A stretch of 64,000 nucleotides of DNA, taken from assembly GCF_000426645.1 (NCBI RefSeq), contig NZ_AUFT01000015.1, forward strand, positions 142,444 through 206,443, given 5' to 3'. The position numbers and the translations under genes are program-made. The stretch's first letter is position 1; every line of letters starts with the position of its first letter. Positions 60,991 through 64,000 of this stretch are shown here, piece after piece. The notes beneath the pieces were generated by a model. The model ran no database searches and was not told the origin of the DNA. It was given only the letters and a program-made list of their open reading frames with translations. The DNA is from Nakamurella lactea DSM 19367. GTDB taxonomy: Bacteria; Actinomycetota; Actinomycetes; Mycobacteriales; Nakamurellaceae.

Positions 60991-62991
60991 ATGATCGAAT
61001 CCGAGTGGCGAGCCGGTCTCGACGACCGGCAGCGCGCCGCGGCCGAACACGACGCGGGCCCGCTGATCATCGCGGCGGGAGCCGGCACCGGGAAGACCCG
61101 TACCCTGACCGCGCGGGTCGCCGGGCTACTGGAATCCGGGGTGCCGCCAGAGCGGATCCTGCTGTTGACATTCACCCGCCGCGCCGCGACGTCGATGACC
61201 AGCCGGGCGGCCGCGATGTGCGCCGACACCGGCGCCGGCGGCCGGATCTGGGGCGGCACCTTCCACGCGGTGGCGCACCGGATGGCCGCCGAACATGCGC
61301 AACACCTCGGCCTGACCGACGTCACGGTGCTCGATCCGGCCGACGTGATCGATCTGCTGGACCTGACCCGCGAGGAGTCCGGGCTGACCGGTACCGACCG
61401 GCGGATGCCGACCTCGAAGACGATCGCGGATGTCTACTCTCGGGCGATCAACACCGGCACGCCGGCCCGCACGGTGATGTCCGAGCAGTTCCCCTGGTGC
61501 CTGGCCCACGCCGATCAGATCAACGACCTGCTACGGGATTTCACCGCCCGCAAGCGGAGCCGCGGCCTGCTCGACTTCGACGATCTGCTGCTCACCTGGC
61601 GGGCGTTGCTGGCCCATCCCGACACCGGCGCGCGGCTGCGGGAACGCTGGGACTGGGTGCTCGTCGACGAGTACCAGGACGTCAACCAGGTGCAGGTGGA
61701 CATCGTTCGGCTGCTGCGGCCCGACGGCAGCGGGCTGACCGTCGTCGGCGACGATGCGCAGGCCGTGTACGGCTTTCGCGGCGCAACGGCCGGGCAACTG
61801 CTGTCCCTGCACGCCGACCTGCCGGAGGCAACCCTGATCCGGCTGGAGCGAAACTTCCGCTCCACCCAGCAGATCCTGAATCTGGCCAACGTCGCCCGGC
61901 CGGGCGAGCTCCGGCTCGACCTGGTCGCCGATCGGGACGCCGTCGGGGCGCGGCCGGCGTTGCTGCACTGCGAGAACGGGGATGACGAGGCGCGGCAGGT
62001 GGCCGAGGCCGTTCTCGCCGCTCACTCCGACGGGCTCGACCTGCGCGAACAGGCCGTGCTGATGCGCACCGGCAGTCACAGCAACCAGCTCGAGATCGAG
62101 TTGAAGGTGCGCAACATCCCGTTCGTCAAGTTCGGCGGCATCGGTTATCTGGACACCGCGCACGTCCGAGACCTGCTGGCCGCGTTCCGGATCGCCCTCA
62201 ACCCCGCCGACGAGGTCTCCTGGTATCGACTGTTGACCAGGCACCGGGCGATCGGCAAGGCCCATGCCCGCAGGCTGGCCGGGGTGCTGGCCGGTGCCGA
62301 GCCCGCGCAGTACGCCGAAGCGGTGGCCGGCGCCCCGGCCAAGGCGCGGACCGCGCTGACGACGACGCTCACGGGTCTGGCGCTGGCGCAGGAAATGCGC
62401 ACGAGCGCCGAGGTGGCGCGGGTCTGCCACGACGTCGTATTACCGCTGCTCGCCCAGCACTATGTCGACTGGGAGCGCCGCGGACCGGACGTCGCCGAGC
62501 TGGTGGCAGCGGCGGAAGTTCAGGCGAGTCTGAGTGACTTCGTCGCCCAGGTCACCATCGACCCGGCGACCGTCAGCTCCGATTGGGCCAAGAAGCCACA
62601 GCTGGACGAGGACTACCTGACCCTGTCTACGGTGCATTCGGCCAAAGGCCTTGAGTGGTCGGTGGTTCACGTCCTGCGGGCGTGCGACGGATCGTTCCCG
62701 TCCGACATGGCGCTGAGCACTCCCGACGGGCTGGCCGAGGAACAGCGGCTGTTCTACGTGGCGATCACCCGGGCCAAGGACTCGCTGCGGATCTACACGC
62801 CGGCCCGGTTGCCGGATCACCCGACCAGCCTGCACGCCCGGCACGTGCTCACCAAGCCGAGTCGGTTCCTGACTGCCGCCGCGCTGGCCGAGATGGACAG
62901 CGTCCGCCCGGCCGGCCCGCCCGCACCTGCGCTAGCCGCTGCCGGGAGTGCCACGGTGGTCCTGCCGTCACTGGACGACCTCTTCGCCTGA
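60991..62991 (+). CDS. UvrD/PcrA-like superfamily 1 DNA helicase
   Basis: ATP-dependent 3'-5' DNA helicase, 666 residues. Motif Ia region starts IIAAGAGTGKTRTLTARVA (Walker A), then LLLTFTRRAATSMTSRAA, Walker B LVDEYQDVNQVQ, motif III VVGDDAQAVYGFRGATAG, motif IV RLERNFRSTQQIL, motif V TVHSAKGLEWSVVHV and motif VI EEQRLFYVAITRAKDSL. It is shorter than UvrD1/PcrA and lacks an HRDC domain at its C-terminus, unlike mycobacterial UvrD2. It probably acts in repair or recombination; the exact role is open. Confidence 0.9.
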   Translation: MIESEWRAGLDDRQRAAAEHDAGPLIIAAGAGTGKTRTLTARVAGLLESGVPPERILLLTFTRRAATSMTSRAAAMCADTGAGGRIWGGTFHAVAHRMAAEHAQHLGLTDVTVLDPADVIDLLDLTREESGLTGTDRRMPTSKTIADVYSRAINTGTPARTVMSEQFPWCLAHADQINDLLRDFTARKRSRGLLDFDDLLLTWRALLAHPDTGARLRERWDWVLVDEYQDVNQVQVDIVRLLRPDGSGLTVVGDDAQAVYGFRGATAGQLLSLHADLPEATLIRLERNFRSTQQILNLANVARPGELRLDLVADRDAVGARPALLHCENGDDEARQVAEAVLAAHSDGLDLREQAVLMRTGSHSNQLEIELKVRNIPFVKFGGIGYLDTAHVRDLLAAFRIALNPADEVSWYRLLTRHRAIGKAHARRLAGVLAGAEPAQYAEAVAGAPAKARTALTTTLTGLALAQEMRTSAEVARVCHDVVLPLLAQHYVDWERRGPDVAELVAAAEVQASLSDFVAQVTIDPATVSSDWAKKPQLDEDYLTLSTVHSAKGLEWSVVHVLRACDGSFPSDMALSTPDGLAEEQRLFYVAITRAKDSLRIYTPARLPDHPTSLHARHVLTKPSRFLTAAALAEMDSVRPAGPPAPALAAAGSATVVLPSLDDLFA

Positions 62992-63032
62992 CGGAACCGT
63001 CCCCGGCGGCTGTGGGAAGCCCTGGCGGTCGC

Positions 63033-63434
63033 CTACCGACCGGCGGGCTCCAGCATCTCCGGCGGCGGCGTCACGGTGGTGATGCAGAACGGATGGCCGG
63101 CTGGATCCAGCAGCACCCGCCAGCGTGGGTCGGGTTGGGGATCCACCCTCTCGGCCCCAAGGGCAACAGCCCGTTGTTCGGGCTCCTCGAGGCGATCTCC
63201 GGCGGTGAAATCGAGGTGCACGATCGACTCATCCGGCCAGCGCGGCCGTCGATAGTTGGCGATGCGCTGCATCACCAGGACGAGTCCCGGCACCTGCAAA
63301 CCCGCACTGTCCGCGGTGTTCCACAGCATCCGGCCACCGAGTAAGCCCGCGTAGAAAGTGGCCAGTTCGACCGGGTCGGCGCAGTCCAGGGAGACGCTGA
63401 CGAACTTCAGGGCGGACTCGGTCGATCCAGGCAT
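63033..63434 (-). CDS. VOC-family (glyoxalase-like) protein
   Basis: 133-residue protein of the vicinal-oxygen-chelate fold. The beta-alpha-beta modules are visible: ALKFVSVSLDCADPVELATF and YAGLLGGRMLWN, then SIVHLDFTAGDRLEEPEQRA and RWRVLLDPAGHPFCITTV. This resembles glyoxalase-like domain proteins of unknown substrate. ATG 63434 has TATCGT 6 nt upstream, suggesting a leaderless transcript. No partner genes point to a pathway. Confidence 0.85.
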   Translation of the reverse strand: MPGSTESALKFVSVSLDCADPVELATFYAGLLGGRMLWNTADSAGLQVPGLVLVMQRIANYRRPRWPDESIVHLDFTAGDRLEEPEQRAVALGAERVDPQPDPRWRVLLDPAGHPFCITTVTPPPEMLEPAGR

Positions 63435-63440
63435 GCGGGA

Positions 63441-63446
63441 ACGATA
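63441..63446 (-). promoter_or_regulatory. -10 hexamer of a leaderless VOC-gene transcript
   Basis: On the minus strand TATCGT ends 6 nt before ATG 63434, with no ribosome-binding site between. Confidence 0.45.
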
Positions 63447-63600
63447 GTCCGTTGGGTTGGTCGCACTGCACGACCGTCGAGTGACCCACCGCCCAGCAGC
63501 TCACCGGGACGGCCGCACGTTTCAGAACTCGCTGAGTCCGACCTGACGGGTGATGGCAGAAACGGCGCGGGCCTGGACGCCGTCTGGAACAGTGGAGCGC

Positions 63601-63675
63601 ATGAGCGAGCGTGCGAGCGAATCATCAGCGCTGAATGACGCCAACCCGCGAGGGACGAGCGGGGAGACGTCATGA
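63601..63675 (+). CDS. 24-codon mini-ORF inside repeat module copy B
   Basis: ATG 63601 opens a 24-residue frame (MSERASESSAL..., then NPRGTSGETS) ending in TGA that overlaps the next ATG (ATGA, 63672-63675). GGAG lies 3 nt before the start. It looks like a coupling leader for a downstream gene. Translation is unproven. Confidence 0.35.
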   Translation: MSERASESSALNDANPRGTSGETS

Positions 63676-63676
63676 G
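63601..63676 (+). repeat. Repeat module with ribosome-binding site and start codon (copy B)
   Basis: Begins ATGAGCGAGCGTGCGAGCGA, continues through CAACCCGCG and GGGACGAGCGGGGAG, and ends at ATGAG (63672-63676). It shares this framework with 42957-43066. The terminal ATG with GGGGAG 6 nt upstream looks like the start of a gene that is now cut off by the IS110-family element that follows. Confidence 0.7.
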
Positions 63677-64000
63677 ATGCCCTGTGTCAAGCCGCCGTGT
63701 TGTTGGTCGTGTTTTGGTTGGTCAGGAGGCGTTGCAGGGTGTGGTGTTTTTCGGGGCTGTAGGCGAGGTTGTCTTGCCAGCAGTGCCAGATGACGAACAG
63801 CCAGGCGCGGGCCAGGATGCGGACGGCGTGGGGGTGGTCGTGGCCTCGGTCTCGGGCTCGGTTGTAGAGGTCGGCGGCCCAGGGGTTGGCGTGGCGGGAG
63901 TCGCCGGCGAAGTCGGTGACGGCGTCGCGGAGTTGTTTGTCGCAGGCCCAGCGGAAGCCGACGGCGCGGATCTTGCCGGATTGGCGGGTGGAGGGTGCGA
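63677..64000 (-). mobile_element. Partial IS110-family insertion sequence
   Basis: The visible end contains the transposase 3' part and roughly 10 nt of non-coding end before the repeat module. IS110 elements lack terminal inverted repeats, so the boundary near 63677 is approximate. The bridge-RNA region, expected upstream of the transposase in IS110 proper, would lie outside the window. Confidence 0.6.
63687..64000 (-). CDS. IS110-family transposase, C-terminal part (runs off the window)
   Basis: 103 residues plus stop are visible; the N-terminal part lies beyond 64000. The C-terminal region reads SGKIRAVGFRWACDKQLRDA, then VTDFAGDSRHANPWAADLYN, RARDRGHDHPHAVRILARAW and LFVIWHCWQDNLAY, ending at TGA (63687-63689). 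This is the pattern of the Transposase_20 domain of IS110/IS116/IS902 enzymes, which work as site-specific DEDD/serine-type recombinases guided by a bridge RNA in many members. Family assigned by pattern; the catalytic N-terminal domain cannot be checked here. Confidence 0.8.
   Translation of the reverse strand, partial: APSTRQSGKIRAVGFRWACDKQLRDAVTDFAGDSRHANPWAADLYNRARDRGHDHPHAVRILARAWLFVIWHCWQDNLAYSPEKHHTLQRLLTNQNTTNNTAA

Noticed and set aside
1..64000. CRISPR array, prophage or integrated plasmid
   Set aside because: No regularly spaced repeats, integrase, phage structural genes or tRNA-end attachment site were seen; the only mobile element recognised is the IS110-type end.

Overview
The window comes from a strongly G+C-rich, high-GC Gram-positive bacterium (Actinomycetota). 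The pointers are GTG/TTG starts, leaderless-type promoters, a sigA/hrdB-type sigma factor with an Ala/Lys/Thr-rich head, polyphosphate glucokinase, an F420-pathway guanylyltransferase, and DUF3000/DUF3159/DUF4193 families. From about 24.9 kb to 47.5 kb the gene order follows the Mycobacterium tuberculosis Rv2671-Rv2703 block as I remember it (ribD-like, alpha/beta hydrolase, msrB, DUF3000, HRDC ribonuclease, dxs, trmA-like, APC permease, ceoB, ceoC, DUF3159, OB-fold, DUF4193, cei, ppgK, sigA), with several genes missing or replaced. No mycolate genes are seen, so a non-mycobacterial actinomycete is more likely. I cannot name the genus.

1-20 kb is an accessory catabolic region for an unidentified carboxylic acid. 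A minus-strand operon (9740 to 2389) encodes a NitT/TauT-type ABC importer (ATPase, permease, lipoprotein), then an ADP-forming acyl-CoA synthetase, a class III CoA-transferase and an enoyl-CoA hydratase. Around it are an acyl-CoA dehydrogenase, two thiolases, a second CoA-transferase, two SDR dehydrogenases, another crotonase, a MaoC hydratase, a TesB thioesterase and two FadR-type regulators, one of them a tandem duplication. A full-length but heavily frameshifted crotonase pseudogene lies at 17231-17994. Palindromes at 13623-13643 and 17115-17131 are operator candidates.

20.6-24.8 kb holds small membrane proteins, fbiD, a polyphosphate kinase 2 and ornithine aminotransferase. 24.9-47.5 kb is the conserved block: redox repair, RNase D, the fadA-fadB beta-oxidation pair, dxs, an RNA methyltransferase, an APC permease divergent from two TrkA proteins (probable potassium control), envelope protein Cei, ppgK and sigA. 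Two convergent junctions (33991-34091 and 37461-37529) carry inverted repeats.

47.5-64 kb starts with three coupled, uncharacterised membrane proteins, then a methyltransferase and an MFS exporter. A two-component system with a secreted serine hydrolase follows, divergent from a LolA-like protein and an ABC exporter. An NAD-dependent epimerase-like protein, a UvrD-type helicase and a VOC protein come next. The window ends in a truncated IS110-family transposase. That element sits just after one copy of a short repeat module that carries a mini-ORF, a ribosome-binding site and a start codon. A second copy of the module precedes the DUF3159 gene (42957-43066). No tRNA, rRNA or CRISPR array was recognised.
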